A stretch of DNA of 64,000 nt from Lytechinus pictus (GCF_037042905.1 NC_087252.1:19671701-19735700), one strand, 5' to 3'. Numbered from the stretch's first letter, positions 32,690 to 44,705 are shown. Notes: a model not told the origin generated them from the letters alone. A program made the numbers and translations.

Positions 32690-33870
32690 AAGGAGCAATT
32701 TGCTGAAAAATAAGCTTATTACAAATTAAGGCACAATATTAATTGTATAACAGTTACAATAGCTGAGACATAAATGAGTTTATCAGAAATTAAGGCACAA
32801 TAAACTAAAAGTAACATTGGCCAAGAAAGAATAAGTTCATTAAAAATTAAGGCACAATATTAAAATGTATAACAGATATAATAGCAAAGTTATGAATACA
32901 GGTAAGTTTATCAGAAATGAAGTTATGTTAAAGGAGAATGAAATCCTTGAAACCAGCTGAATCCATATCAAAGAGAAAAATCAAAGAAACATATTGCTGA
33001 AATTTTGAGGAAGATTGAATGAATAATAAGAAAGTTATGAGCATTTGAATATTGAGATCACTAATGCCATGTAGATCCTCCCATTGGCAATGCGACCAAG
33101 ATCTGTGATGTCACACACGTACAACTCCCTCATTGCTTTAGTACTTATTTCACTTATATTCTCACTTTTATAGAATCTATCACAAGGTGAGGTGTTCTCT
33201 TTATGAGAGGACAAATACAGAGGTTTCACAACATTATATCATTGATTAATCGTTTGTCATATGATTAGAATGAGCAAAAAGAGATGTTTTGGGGTATATT
33301 TTCAGTGTCCAAAAGGGGAGAGTTGTTCATCTGTGATATCATAGATCTTGGTTGCGTTGCCAATGGGAGGATCTCCATAGCATTAGTGATCTCGACATTC
33401 AAATGCTCATAACTCTTCTATTGCTAGTCCTATTTTACTCAAACTTTTGTTGATCTTATCCTTTGATTTTTCTGCTTTCACAAAAGCTAACTTGCTCCAA
33501 GAGTTTCATTCTCCTTTAAAGTAGAACTGCAACATTGGCCGAGACAGAGTTTTTTAATTCAAATTAACGTACAAGAGAAAGGATATGTTTATTAGAAATC
33601 AAGGCACAATAAATGGTAGCATTGGCCCACAAAGAATAAATTTATCAGATATCAAGGCACAACTCTATCAGATATTAAGGCACAATAAAGTTCGGTAACA
33701 AATCATACTTCAGTGTATGAATTAGAAATCAAAGCACAGTTCAGTACACATAATAGTGTCATTGGCCAAGGAAGAATAAGTTTATCAGAAATTAAGGCAC
33801 AATAGTAGAACTAAATCGATCAACAAGCATAAATTCATTACAAATCAAGACTTGACAGGTGTCAAGAACT
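32690..33870. repeat. Irregular tandem array of ATTAAGGCACAATA units
   Basis: Units of roughly 45-75 bp built on TTTATCAGAAATTAAGGCAC recur near 32721, 32780, 32840, 32906, 33590, 33650, 33673 and 33786. AACATTGGCCAAGAAAGAAT links several of them. A MITE at 32932-33515 splits the array. Confidence 0.7.
32932..33515. mobile_element. TTAA-flanked AGGAGAATGAAAC MITE, copy 3 (inverted)
   Basis: TTAA at 32928-32931 and 33516-33519. It is the reverse complement of copies 1 and 2 with few differences, and inserted inside the tandem array. Confidence 0.85.
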
Positions 33871-34377
33871 ATTTCATACAAAGAAAATTTGTATTAAGAG
33901 TACTTTTCATGTAGACAGAAGCACAGTAAACATTAGAAGTTGCAATGCAATGTTTTTTCAATGTTATTCAGCTGCCCGAAGTGTGCAAATTTAATGCACT
34001 GTGAATTACTACTATTTCTTGCTACTTCTACAAAGGTATTGGAAATACAGATTCTCATCTCCAACAACATGATGATCTTAGCCAAGAAAGTTCTCAATAG
34101 CATTCAACTGTAGTATAAACCAGTGTTCATAATGTTGTACATGTACAACATTATGAAAATATGACTACATCACAATTAAATGTATTTCCAGTACATGTTA
34201 TTGACAATAGAACATGTCCTTTACAAACTTTTCAAATTGTCAAAACTCTTAGAACCAAACACTATCCTTTGGTATATGTGTTCACATAATCATAGGAATT
34301 AAAGAAGTGGATTAAAAGTGTTTAAAGTATTTTAATAGGTCTCTGTCTTTGACTGGCTGCTTGCACATTCGAGTTGA
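33871..34377. other. Intergenic DNA, no supported feature
   Basis: A small ACATGTACAACATTATGA inverted word lies near 34140. Nothing else is recognised. Confidence 0.4.
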
Positions 34378-34598
34378 GCGACCCAAAGCACCTATCCTCT
34401 TCATCTGCATAAGTTTGCCCTTCTATGAGCTGTCGGTTGATCTAAACATCGAAGTTCTGCTCGATGTTCTTCTTGATTGCCTGGAGCAAAGAGCCGTTGC
34501 GCTCCTTCAATTCGGTGATTGCTGTCAGAACCATTTCAGCACCAGGCGGATGGGTCGCTGGCCGGTTTAATAGGAGCCTTCTTGGCGTTGTCAGCCAT
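34378..34598 (-). pseudogene. Histone H1 pseudogene
   Basis: Read from the ATG at 34598 on the - strand, the translation begins [18 protein letters not shown]. After a frameshift it continues in the linker-histone winged-helix pattern: [16 protein letters not shown], then [14 protein letters not shown]. An in-frame TAG follows, then INRQLI, then a deletion with a second frameshift, then KGKLMQMKRIGALG, which corresponds to the KGKL-GASG end of the globular domain. The basic C-terminal tail is absent. H1 genes are normally intronless and about 200 codons; this has two frame changes, one stop and a missing segment, so it cannot encode H1. It lies alone downstream of the Cut8-like gene, not in a histone cluster. 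It could be a retrocopy or a relic of a dispersed H1 gene. Confidence 0.85.
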
Positions 34599-35172
34599 CT
34601 TATGCCTTAAGTTTACAGTTGCGATGTGAACAAACCAAGTCACAGACAGGTCTCTGCACTGATGATATCACCATCCTTCTAACAAGGTCAATAATTATTA
34701 AGCTCACTGGCAGGGATGTAGTGGAGGCTGGTTGGCCTCGACGCCACAATTCACCGGCCTCGGCCCGAGTCACGTGTAAAAAGTCTACGGAAGGTTTTCT
34801 CCAGCAGCCTCACGATTCCGTTACATCTCTACTCACTACTGAGGCTTCTCACCATCCTTTTCCCAAGTTTGCTCTTAATGAACCTTTTAAGATGATGTTC
34901 AACTATTAAGAAGCAAGTCATGTCCTAAACCCAATCCCAGAAAAACACAAAACCTACACAACCTTCACTACAATTCTGATGGCTTTTCTGTCATGAATGT
35001 TCAACCCTCTAGACAAACCAACAACTCTGGAATTACGATCATCACAAAACTTCAAAGATGACATGTTGTACAACTGAGAAATAGTGACCAACATGTCCTA
35101 AACCCATTCCTACAAGAACTTGATGTTGTGTCTCTTAAAACAACAAACAAGAATGCAGTGTTCAGACCATCA
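34599..35172. other. Downstream flank of the Cut8-like gene, probable 3' UTR
   Basis: On the - strand this follows the stop codon of the seven-exon gene. I did not identify a convincing poly(A) signal. Confidence 0.4.
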
Positions 35173-38100
35173 TTACGATTCTGATGACGTTTCCATCATG
35201 ATGTTCAACCTCTGTAGACAAGCCGACATCTCTGGAGCAGCGCTGACCATGGCTTCAATCCTGTAAAACGATAAAAAGAAAAGAAATAAGAACATGTGTG
35301 AATTTACCCATTGATCCACAATAGAGAACAGCATACAGATATCAGGAACATTCATACAAGAATAATATTAGTTCATCAACCATGCCATATGGGCAGAGGA
35401 CTTTATAATGATAACACTAATGCCAATTTAAATATTTACCTCTCAGAAAGCAATTACTAAGGAAGGAGGGAGATCTTTCTCTTTAACACACATTCCAATC
35501 ACATAAATCAATGTATGAAACAGGGAGATGTTGAAAATATGCATTTTATCGCTCAAAAATTGGTCCGTTTTCAGGGAGTCTCACCAACAATCAGGGAGAC
35601 TTGGTAGCCATGCAATTATCTGCAGACAATATTTGGTGTAGACTTTGCACCTATTGATAAATTCAAATCAGATGTATAGCAACATACATATTTTTTGTGA
35701 TTTGTATGGGCCGCACAGAAACGTTGTTAGTGCTAACAATGCGCAAACAGAAGCCATGTTACAATCAGTAATATGGCAGCGATGCCTAATGTGACAACCA
35801 ATTTTTCTTACTTACACATTAAAATAAATGTTTTGACTTCACAATCCGAAAGATGTGACTGGGCTTTCTGTTAGGCTAACAATGTTTCGGTGTGGCCGGC
35901 ACTGATTTACAGGAAAATCATCATTCAATACACTTCCACCAAACCAGAGTGAAAAAACAAAAACAAAGCAATACCAATACAATACAGCTTTTGTGTGATT
36001 TATTCAATTCAAATTTTATTTCTCCAAATGATATGATCTGGGTCCCGTAACATAAAGGTTAGTGATTAATCACAAATTTGAAAGACCAATTCTGATTGGT
36101 TCCTATTCAGTCTACCGAGCAAAATGTGCATGCAACGATGATCTTGATAGGCCATTTCATTTAGCGATTGGCTAACCTTTGTGTTACGGCGCCCAGAGCA
36201 CTGAAAAGTATTAGAAATTGAGATTACTCTAAACAAGAAAGCCAAACTGATCCAAATACCCAATCTCTTGTAAAGACTGAGAAATTACAAGAGAGGCAAT
36301 TCCTTAAAATAATCAACCTTTTTGTACGTCCGACCCCCATTTTCTCAAGTTACTTCACTTGATAAACTGACCAAGTCATGGTCCTTTGAGAACATTACAG
36401 ACTGTCAAAAGAACAAGTAGTCAGAGACAGAAAATTTCATAAAGGCCCCACATATAGGGGGTTGGACGTACATATTTTATGGAATTGCCCAGTAGGGTTA
36501 TGGCGGGTGAAGTGAAATGAACATCTATTACAAGTAACATTATTTTCTACACAAGCATAGCTCTTACTTTGGTCTGAATTCTTGCAATGTTTGTAAACTG
36601 AATGCTCCTTTCCTTAGAGACTCTACACACACAGCAGCAAGACCCAGATAACAGCTTGTCTTTAGACGATTGTGAGCAGGACACTCCCACCTATATAGGA
36701 AGAATAAAAGAATAGAAGATGATAATCAAAATAATATTTGGTTCTTGTATAGCACTTATCATTTACCAATTAACATCTCCAGGTGCTTTTGAAAGGACTT
36801 TGATATTATAACAGTGGCTCTGGCATTTGGAGCTAGTTTGAAAGGACTCATTGTTACACGATACTACATGTTTGTACAAAATGTTATGAAATAAAATCTT
36901 TCTAAAAAAAAACAGAGTGCAAGGTCTTGTTATCCCAAAATTGTATTTGCACTTCATGTACCAAAACCTACAATAGAAAAAAAAAAAACTTATGAAGGCT
37001 GGAAGATTTGATCCATGGAAAAACGTATTTTTTTGTTTAAATACATTGAAGTGCGATGTAATATTGAGTAGTGTTGGGTGGTTGGGAAAGGACTTGATCA
37101 TACAGAAAAAATGCATGCTGAATGGAAATAAAAATTTTGGTACAGCATCATGGCGTCTTGGGACTAGAGAAATCTGCTTGACTTTAATAGGCAATATTAA
37201 TGCATCCTTTACATACATATTCTAGTCAGAAATAATGCTCAAACTAAGCCAGGCAATTATTTGACTTATGGAAGGTGCAATTTTGCAGTCTACTGTATTG
37301 TGGAGGTGCGATAGCTCAGTCGGTAGAGCGGGGTTTCGGATTCCGGTGACCCGGGTTGGATTTCCACTTGATGCGCTAGTGTCCTTTGGTAAGGCATTCA
37401 TCCTCTTAACCAGGTCCCTTGGAGAGGACCTGAAGTCACTGAACCTCTGGTTGCTCGATTTATTACAAGCATTCATGCTTTCTTAGCAATCAGGTAAAAA
37501 AATGCACCATTTACCATATGCTATAATTATTAACACCAAATTCCAAGAAATGCATATTTTACACAGTCATAGTCTTTTCCACTGGAGGCCAAGGCACTCC
37601 TACATGTAATACTTGCTATTAAAGATTACACAGAGAATTAATTATTCTCCTTTTCAGCCAATTAGGCCCATTGTCCAATGCAGCTATTCAAAAGTTTAAA
37701 AGGCAAGTCTGAAACTCTGGATCAATATCACAATAAAAGTTTCATCCTATAGAAAATGAATCCCCAAGCAAACTATTATGCAAATGTTTTGAAGATTATT
37801 TGTAAGATTAGGATTAACCACCCCTACAGTAAAGCCTCATTAATGCATTAAAACCCCCTACCCAACCATCAAACATTGACCTTTATATTCATAGTAACAA
37901 GTTGACCTTTTCATGAATGTACACAGGATTACATGTATTATGGATGCTCCGTTGTTCATTGACAGTATATGATGGGGGCCCATGTCTTCACACCTAAGAA
38001 CTGAACTTCAGATTAAACATGAATTTTTGTAAAATTCAGCAAAATTTCAGTACATATTGTTCTTTACATTGTTAGAATTGTGTTTGAGAATAAGTAAATG

Positions 38101-41100
38101 AGCTGTAGTCACTAATTCTTGTGTCAAAGATGACTATTTTCATGAAAATCCACTCTTAAAAAAAACACCCAATTATATGTAGAGTGGATTCCCCCGTAAC
38201 AAAATTATACTTACACAGGTAGTTTGTGGACCTGTTGCCAGGCAACCAGAACATATCTCATCGCAGCATCCCATGCTTTACACTTCACAAAATGGCGGCC
38301 ATGTTGGATGCATTCCTTCTGCATTGGCAAAAAATAAAGAAAACATTCTTTTAGAATATATATATTGGCACAATAGTGAGTGGATGATGTCATCTGTTCT
38401 CTCATTTGCATACTAACCTGTACGTGCAAAGAACTTTTGTGAAATTAAGTGAAATTTTACAATATCAAAACTTTTTTTTCAAACATGAGATTTTGATAAT
38501 ATTTTTCAGTTACACTTGCTTGATGTTTTTTGTTTTTATTCGGATCAACTTTCTGCTGAGTGGAATTGACCTTTAATATAAATAGTTGCAGATATAACAA
38601 GGATTGCATGTATAAAAACAATTAATTGTAATCATGTGTAATAGATCTACATGTAGATCAGATACATGAATACACATGTTTATCTACATGTAATATGGGG
38701 GGTGTTTCACAAAGAATTAAGTATGACTTAGAGTCGCAGTTAAATGCCGAGCTGCATTCGGTGTAAAAGGCATTGACTACCACATTGGTCAGATCATGCC
38801 AAGAGGACACGCACAAAGTTATGCGTATTGATCAATAAAATTGCTTGTTTCATATCATGTATGCATCTTTGTGAAACAACCCCAGGTGTAATTGCTTGTG
38901 GTGCATGTGCCACGAGTCTGCTACACAGGCGAGACAAAAATGATCACACTAAAGATCACTAACACAGACAAGCACATCTGGGGCTGGTATATTGCCATGG
39001 CTTGGAAAACGACCCTAAAATTTCTCAAGAATATGCATTTGTCACCCAAAATCATTCAACACATCAACACTTAAGCAGTAATTTCACTGGATCCTATTTG
39101 AACTTATTCATATTTTTTTAGATAGGTACCACTATATAAAATGGGTTCGACAAATTTAAAAAAAACCTAAATAACCCACGACATCTTTCAATTTTAATTT
39201 CAAAATTTCGACAAATATCATTCTTGTCATTTGGTTGGCCACTTAATTCCCTCTAGCTCAATAATAAAAAATATATACATTTACATTCAGCCATGAACTA
39301 CTACATGTACATGTAGCTACTAGCTCATGCAGCATTTACTTGACAGCCAGTTTGGACATGCATATTTATATTCCAAACTGCAATTAGTCCCTTCATAACA
39401 TCAATTAAAATCAATACTATATCCCCCATCTTCCTCCCACACACACACACACACACTCACACAACTACTTTCTTTCCCTTCAAACTACCTGCATTACATG
39501 TATAGATCTAGCCCAGGTATTAGAGGTTGTGTCATAAAATTAATCCATCAACACATCACACAACCATGAATGCTTCACACAGTGCAACTTAATCCCTCTT
39601 TACACCACTAACCATTCACCAATGCCCAGTCTATAAACAATGGCTGGCAAGGGCTCCCAACAATTCCCTCTCCACCTATTCACAGATGACCACCTCTGGA
39701 CAATAGTCATCCAGATGACTCAGGCCAAGATACAATGTTTGGTCAAGATTAACAAATGACCAATACTGTGGATTCAGAAAATCCTATACAGTAGCTACAA
39801 GGGACCACCATTATTAAATGCTTTGAACATTGGTCATTGTTGTGCTAAGCTGAGAGACTTAACTTGTTATAACAATTAATGAGAATAAAAGGGGGGGGGG
39901 GGGCTGGAAAACGAATGCTAATACCTCCAAGTATCAGCTACATTTCTGTAGTAATGCAACACAGAAAAGGGGTATTCAGCTATTAAAGAGGGAGACCTTT
40001 CCATCTATTATGTCAGCCTGATAATTTCATAATTTCACAACTTTTTTTCCTTTTTATGATTTTCTCCCTCCCAGCTTTCGGAGATTTTATATGCAATCAC
40101 CAACGTCTCCACATATTTCACTTCCCTAGATGCACATGTATGTTATGAAGTGCAGATCAAAGTGCAGTATTTGGATCTTTCTTAGGGTCAAATCAACAAT
40201 TGCTGTATTCTCGATTTACATTGCAACATATAGAGCTAGACTTTTGGTTTGTATAAATTTGAGCTCATTAACGTGGGCTAGCCGACAAAAACATTTTGAA
40301 GCTTGATTATAGCACAATTTCCCAGGAGTGTTTATCATGGGAAGATTCAGTCAATTCAATCTCAATTTTACTTACCTTGAATTTGATAATGTGTAGTCGG
40401 ACCTGTCTATATGTGAACGCACTACGAGATGAGCTTAGTCTCTGCCGTGGCATAGCCCTGTAGATATTATGGAGCAGTTCACATATTTCTTCCTCGCATG
40501 ACGATATATCGGGCTCTGGTATTAAATCTTGGAGGTCCTGAAAAAAAGATGAAGAAATATATTTGGTTTAGTGCTGTTTCGATAATATTGTAATACACGT
40601 ACACTACAGTGTATGTTTAAAATGAAGAAATGCTTGGCGTACTGATCAAACTAACTTTTGACTTAAACTTCACCAGGGCATCTCACACTGTATCACTGCT
40701 ATATTGTTTCAGGACAAAAGAGAATAAAAGAAAAGGAAAAGAGAGACAAAACTTTCATTTTTTAAATAAATATTCTGTCAAAAAAACAAGATTTTCATAA
40801 TTAAAAGGTCATTTTTTTTTAACTCACTTACTCGACTGCAACTTAATATTGCCCATACAGCATCATCATGTCTGACCTCCTCAAAAGAGCTGGGCTCATT
40901 ATGCTACTCACGATTATTACTTTTATTGGTCAGAATCATGAAAAAAGTACCTCTTCAAGATCAGGATGTTGTTTGAGCAAGTCACCAACGACTGTTGCGA
41001 GCTGATCGGCCGTCAGTGCCCTCAACCGTTTCACCAGGTCAGCTGATGTCTCCCTCCTCTCCTTCCTCGCTTTCTTAGCCCTCCGTAACCACGAAACACT

Positions 41101-43218
41101 CTCCTGTAGGATGCTCTCCTCTGCAGAATCAAGGTGGCTGTAGTAGCCCGATGATTGGTTGATGTTGCGTTTCCGTGGCGACGACCGGGGCGATGATCGA
41201 CAGGGTGAGGAAGGACCGGGGGTGCTGGACATCGGGGGTTTGAAGTCATCAAAGGTCGGCGATACTGGGCGGTCAACATCTAGAAAATGATTTAAAGCAA
41301 TGTTTTACAACATACATGTAGTACAACATTCACCCTTTACACTACTGGGAGAATTTACAGAGGGAGGAGGGAAACTTTTCTCCATTTCACATAATCGAAT
41401 GAAAAAAAAAGTCAATAAATGAAACAAGATGTTGAAAATCTCCAGTTTTTCACTTGAAAAGCAGTCAATTTTCAGGGTCTTCTTGATAATCAGGGAGACT
41501 TGGCACCCCAGGTATAAGAAATATACAGTTGCAACAACAAAACATAAACTCTTGTTTACAGTCTATTTAATACTTTCTTAATATTGAAGAATAAAAAAGA
41601 CTCTTCTATACTTTTGAGTTATTTCCTTGTCTCCAGTATGCGAAGATTCAGGAGTCAGTAAAAAAGAATAGACAGAGGATGGAGGAGAAACGGGTGACGA
41701 GTGAAAATTTGAGGGATTTCAAATTTCAATCACCTCATCATAAGTCTAAATTAATGAGGATTTCCATAAAGTCATATGATTTTATATCAAACTTGCCTAA
41801 CTACTAGTGAATGGAAAGACTGCGGAAGGAAAGTGAACCAAAGCTCAAACCTTATTTTCATTAATTTGCCTGTATCATTATATAGGCTACATGCTTTGTG
41901 CATGATTACATATGGTGTCCACCATCTAATTACAGTGTCTACCCCCCCCCCCCGGATCCGGGGGGGGGGGGGGGTACTTAGATTTGGTTTGGACGGGGTT
42001 GTGCGGCTGAAGGTTAAAAACCCATACCCATATTTACAGGTCATTTTGGCTAAAAAGGTACCCATTATTAGGGATTTATTACAGGGGCAGATACAGGATT
42101 TTCCAAAGGGGGGGGGGGGGGCACATTTTCCCCTGGAAAATTTGACAAGACAAGTAAAAAAAAAAAATTTACAAATGTAAGGTCATTTCGTATTTGCACC
42201 TAAGACAGTGGAGGAGAATATGAACCCATGTTTAAGGCCATTATCTAAAAATTGGGTCCATGTTTAGGGATTTTCCAGCATAAAACCATACCCCATATTT
42301 AGAGATTTCTTCCATGCATACTTACCAGGGTAAAGCTGTAGTCTTCTTCTGGTTCTACCAGTTGCATAGAGATACTGGACCGGGGAGCAGAACAGCCCCT
42401 CTCCGCCCATTGCATGGATCGGGATCCTGGGTGGACGATCAGGGCTCATCGTGATGATGGTGGTATTCCCCGATCGCATTGCTCTTCCAATGTTAGCATC
42501 ACTGTCAACTGAAAAATATAAATGATAGGAAGAAAATTGTAATGACCTAGTTTTGCAAGGTCTCTTAAAACTAGATTTATTACACTTGAGTAGAATAATT
42601 TGTAGCAATGAGACACTGACACACATTATTGCTTCACTAAATTTATTTAGTGTGAGGTACTGCAAGTCCATCAATTTTTTTTTTATGACACAAACAGCTG
42701 GGAATTTTAAAGTGACAGATTTATTCATTCCTTTCACATTTTTCAATCATGAAAAAAAAATCAGTCAATCTCTGAAATCTCACTCGACCAGATCTCATTC
42801 TAGATTAATTAAAGATGACTTGAGCATTATTTAATAACAATGATCTTTTTCATTCTTGTATTTTTTTACACTCACTTTTTCTTTACTTTCACTTTAACTT
42901 TGTTTCTGACTTCTGTTGTAACTTTTCAACTTACTGTTTGCTTTGTCTGAATTTTAACTTAACATTGAATTAGTTAGCCTAACTTGGCCTTTGCTAAATG
43001 ACTTTATTTGTAGCGGCCCATACATCATGAATTGAGCCCACCAACTCTTGCTCTGGTTTTTAAATGGGCTAGGATAACTTTTTTTATTTAGAAATTAGAG
43101 GTCTACTCTGACCCTCTGTGAGTTTTATTCATAAACTTTTATCCAACTTACTGCTTGAAACAGGTAGCTCCCGTAAGACTTCAGGTCTCGAGTTATGATC
43201 AAACCTTCCTGGAAACAT
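35173..43218 (-). CDS. Cut8/STS1-like nuclear proteasome tether, seven coding exons
   Basis: Coding exons, in order on the - strand: 43218-43152, 42508-42326, 41279-40951, 40537-40376, 38318-38215, 36690-36568 and 35260-35173. They total 1056 nt and encode 351 aa plus stop. Every junction is GT-AG and the frame is kept throughout. Residues 1-160 look disordered, with SP-rich segments and basic clusters (SSPRKR near 116-121, RRAKKARKERR 149-159) that could be nuclear localisation signals. Residues about 162-345 form a helical region. LTADQLATVVGDLLKQHPDL (172-191), a P-E-P-D segment, the R-x-x-L-x-x-x-R-S-A-F-T-Y-R-Q-V-R stretch, and LPVWECPAHN (280-289) match the pattern I know for Cut8/Sts1, which anchors 26S proteasomes in the yeast nucleus. 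Assignment is from remembered family pattern, not a search. The exon 3 donor (GTACTT) is weak but is the only phase-compatible choice. Start chosen as the first ATG in the first conserved-phase exon. Confidence 0.75.
36039..36195. mobile_element. MITE with GGTCCCGTAACATAAAGG termini, in an intron
   Basis: TGGGTCCCGTAACATAAAGG mirrors CCTTTGTGTTACGGCGCCCA. It is related to 18667-18797. Confidence 0.7.
37303..37480 (+). mobile_element. tRNA-derived SINE in an intron
   Basis: GCGATAGCTCAGTCGGTAGAGC matches a tRNA A box, and GACCCGGGTTGGATTTCC resembles a mutated B box, correctly spaced. The tRNA-like part is followed by a non-tRNA body (GCGCTAGTGTCCTTTGG, AGGCATTCATCCTCTTAACC). No clean acceptor stem is evident, so I treat it as a SINE and not a tRNA gene. 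Confidence 0.65.
37960..38060 (+). mobile_element. Fragment of the TGATGGTGGGCCCC dispersed element
   Basis: Matches the left end at 9123 onward (ATGATGGGGGCCCATGTCT, CACACCTAAGAA, TTAAACATGAATTT). Confidence 0.55.
38335..38575 (-). mobile_element. GGACAAGTCCACC MITE, right half, in an intron
   Basis: Octamer block CTCATTTGCATACTAACC is followed by the family right end, here mutated (GCTGAGTGGAATTGACC, then TTTAA). It begins within about 20 bp of the exon at 38215-38318. Confidence 0.65.
38698..38885. mobile_element. MITE with GGGTGTTTCACAAAG termini, in an intron
   Basis: GGGGGTGTTTCACAAAGAA and AAGTATGACTTAGAGTCGC are followed by ATCTTTGTGAAACAACCCC at the right. Confidence 0.7.
38886..40375. 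other. Intron 4 of the Cut8-like gene, no bounded element
   Basis: Contains an (AC)n run near 39440 and a G-run of about 12 nt near 39892. No other feature is supported. Confidence 0.5.
41942..41974. repeat. C12-GGATCC-G15 perfect palindrome
   Basis: Twelve C, GGATCC, then about fifteen G, bordered by TA on both sides, inside intron 2 of the Cut8-like gene. It can form a C:G hairpin or four-stranded structures and may be affected by assembly error. Confidence 0.85.
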
Positions 43219-43640
43219 CTTGAATGCGGCTCAGGCAACAGCTTTTCCACGTTATGTAAAGAAGAGTATGACTATGAGATCCCAGCTACGTCCTTCGCTT
43301 CGCCCAGCGGTCAAGCCAGCGGTGAACCCTGGATAACGACGGGGTCAAAAAGCTCAGTTCGAGCAGCAAGCCCGGCCCCCAATCGGAAACCTCCGCGATC
43401 AACGCAAAAATTATATTGTTAAAATCATACAACCATTGTAATCTCCTTTACCTAATCTTGACAGCAACAGTCATGAACATATATGTGGAATCAACGCAGT
43501 TTTAGAGGTAAATCTTGCCGTAAACGAGACCCAATAAGCCGCCAAAGTTCATGCTAAAAAGGCAGATCCTCTCTGCACGTTCCAGTCATCACCAAACAGC
43601 GCTAGTAGTACACAGCTCCTCGTCATAATATTAAAGGTTA
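43219..43640 (-). promoter_or_regulatory. 5' UTR and promoter region of the Cut8-like gene
   Basis: Just 422 bp separate the start codon from the tip of the foldback element. The region between about 43300 and 43400 is GC-richer than its surroundings (CGGAGGTTTCCGATTGGGGG on the - strand includes an ATTGG, i.e. CCAAT-type, motif). No TATA box is obvious. Confidence 0.4.
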
Positions 43641-43745
43641 CCAAAAATTTTCTGTAGAATCTGATTTTTTGTGCTATTTCCCCTATTTTGAGGGTGCTGA
43701 ACGCGAATCTGGTTGTTGCCAAATTTATAAATGCCATCTTCGACC

Positions 43746-44705
43746 GTTGCCATGGCAACGGATTAATTTATCAAAAATAGCATGTATTCCCCTGTAAATG
43801 GTAGATAATCATGATATAAATTGGCCAATAGATTGAATTCAAGGTTCTGATTAAATAAAAATTAAATTAAAAAATATTTAAGATCATCAAAACAGTTCCA
43901 ATTGGCCTGTTGCCATGGTTACGGCTCATTTTTCCTCCAGAAAAGTAGAAATTTTGAATTAAAGTTGTCGAATTTGTTTTTGTGTCATTTTCCCTGCATT
44001 TAGGGTGTTAAACATAGGAGTGATTTTTGCTAAATGTATAAATACACTCTCATTCCATTTCCATGGCAACCAAATAATACCTAATTTGGTAAAAAAAAAA
44101 TAACATGGTAAAAAAAGATAATGGCGAGAAATACAATAAAAGCAACCTAATCTACATGCATTGGGTTTTCCCACACATTTAACGTTAGAACAAAAACTAC
44201 ATAAGTGTTATGCAGGAGTTTATTGGAATGATAGGAATTGATGTTGCCTTGACAATGCTTGAATTTAAAGATAATATCAATATTGCAAATTGGCCGTTGC
44301 CATGGTAACAGCTTAATTTTCTCAGAAAAGTATACATTTGATAAAAAATATTGTAGAATCTGAATTTTCTTTCATTTTCCCTAATTATAGAATGCTAGAT
44401 CTATATATGCTTGTTGCTAAATGTATAAATGCCATCTTAGGCCATTGCCATGGAAACCAAATAACATGGGGGGGATAATGGTGGAAAATACCATAAAAAT
44501 TACAATCTACATGCATAATACATACATACATAATACATATATAATAGGTTTGAACCATTCGTTTTATATTAAACAAAAAATACAGTAAGTGGTCTGCATG
44601 AGTTCATTAGAAAGAAAAGAATAGCTGTTGCATTGGTGACACTTGCTTTTAATATAAATATAAATACATGTATGAATGTTGCAAACCTCCCATTACCATG
44701 GTAAC
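43746..44705. promoter_or_regulatory. RFX X-box-like motifs, left arm
   Basis: Six sites: 43746-43759 (perfect GTTGCCATGGCAAC), 43909-43922 (GTTGCCATGGTTAC), 44057-44070 (ATTTCCATGGCAAC), 44296-44309 (GTTGCCATGGTAAC), 44444-44457 (ATTGCCATGGAAAC) and 44692-44705 (ATTACCATGGTAAC). The RFX family X-box consensus is GTNRCC-NN-RGYAAC. Binding here is inferred from sequence only. Confidence 0.6.

Noticed and set aside
42264-42746. 160-codon single frame on the - strand
   Set aside because: It is exon 2 of the Cut8-like gene read through its splice acceptor and donor into both introns.
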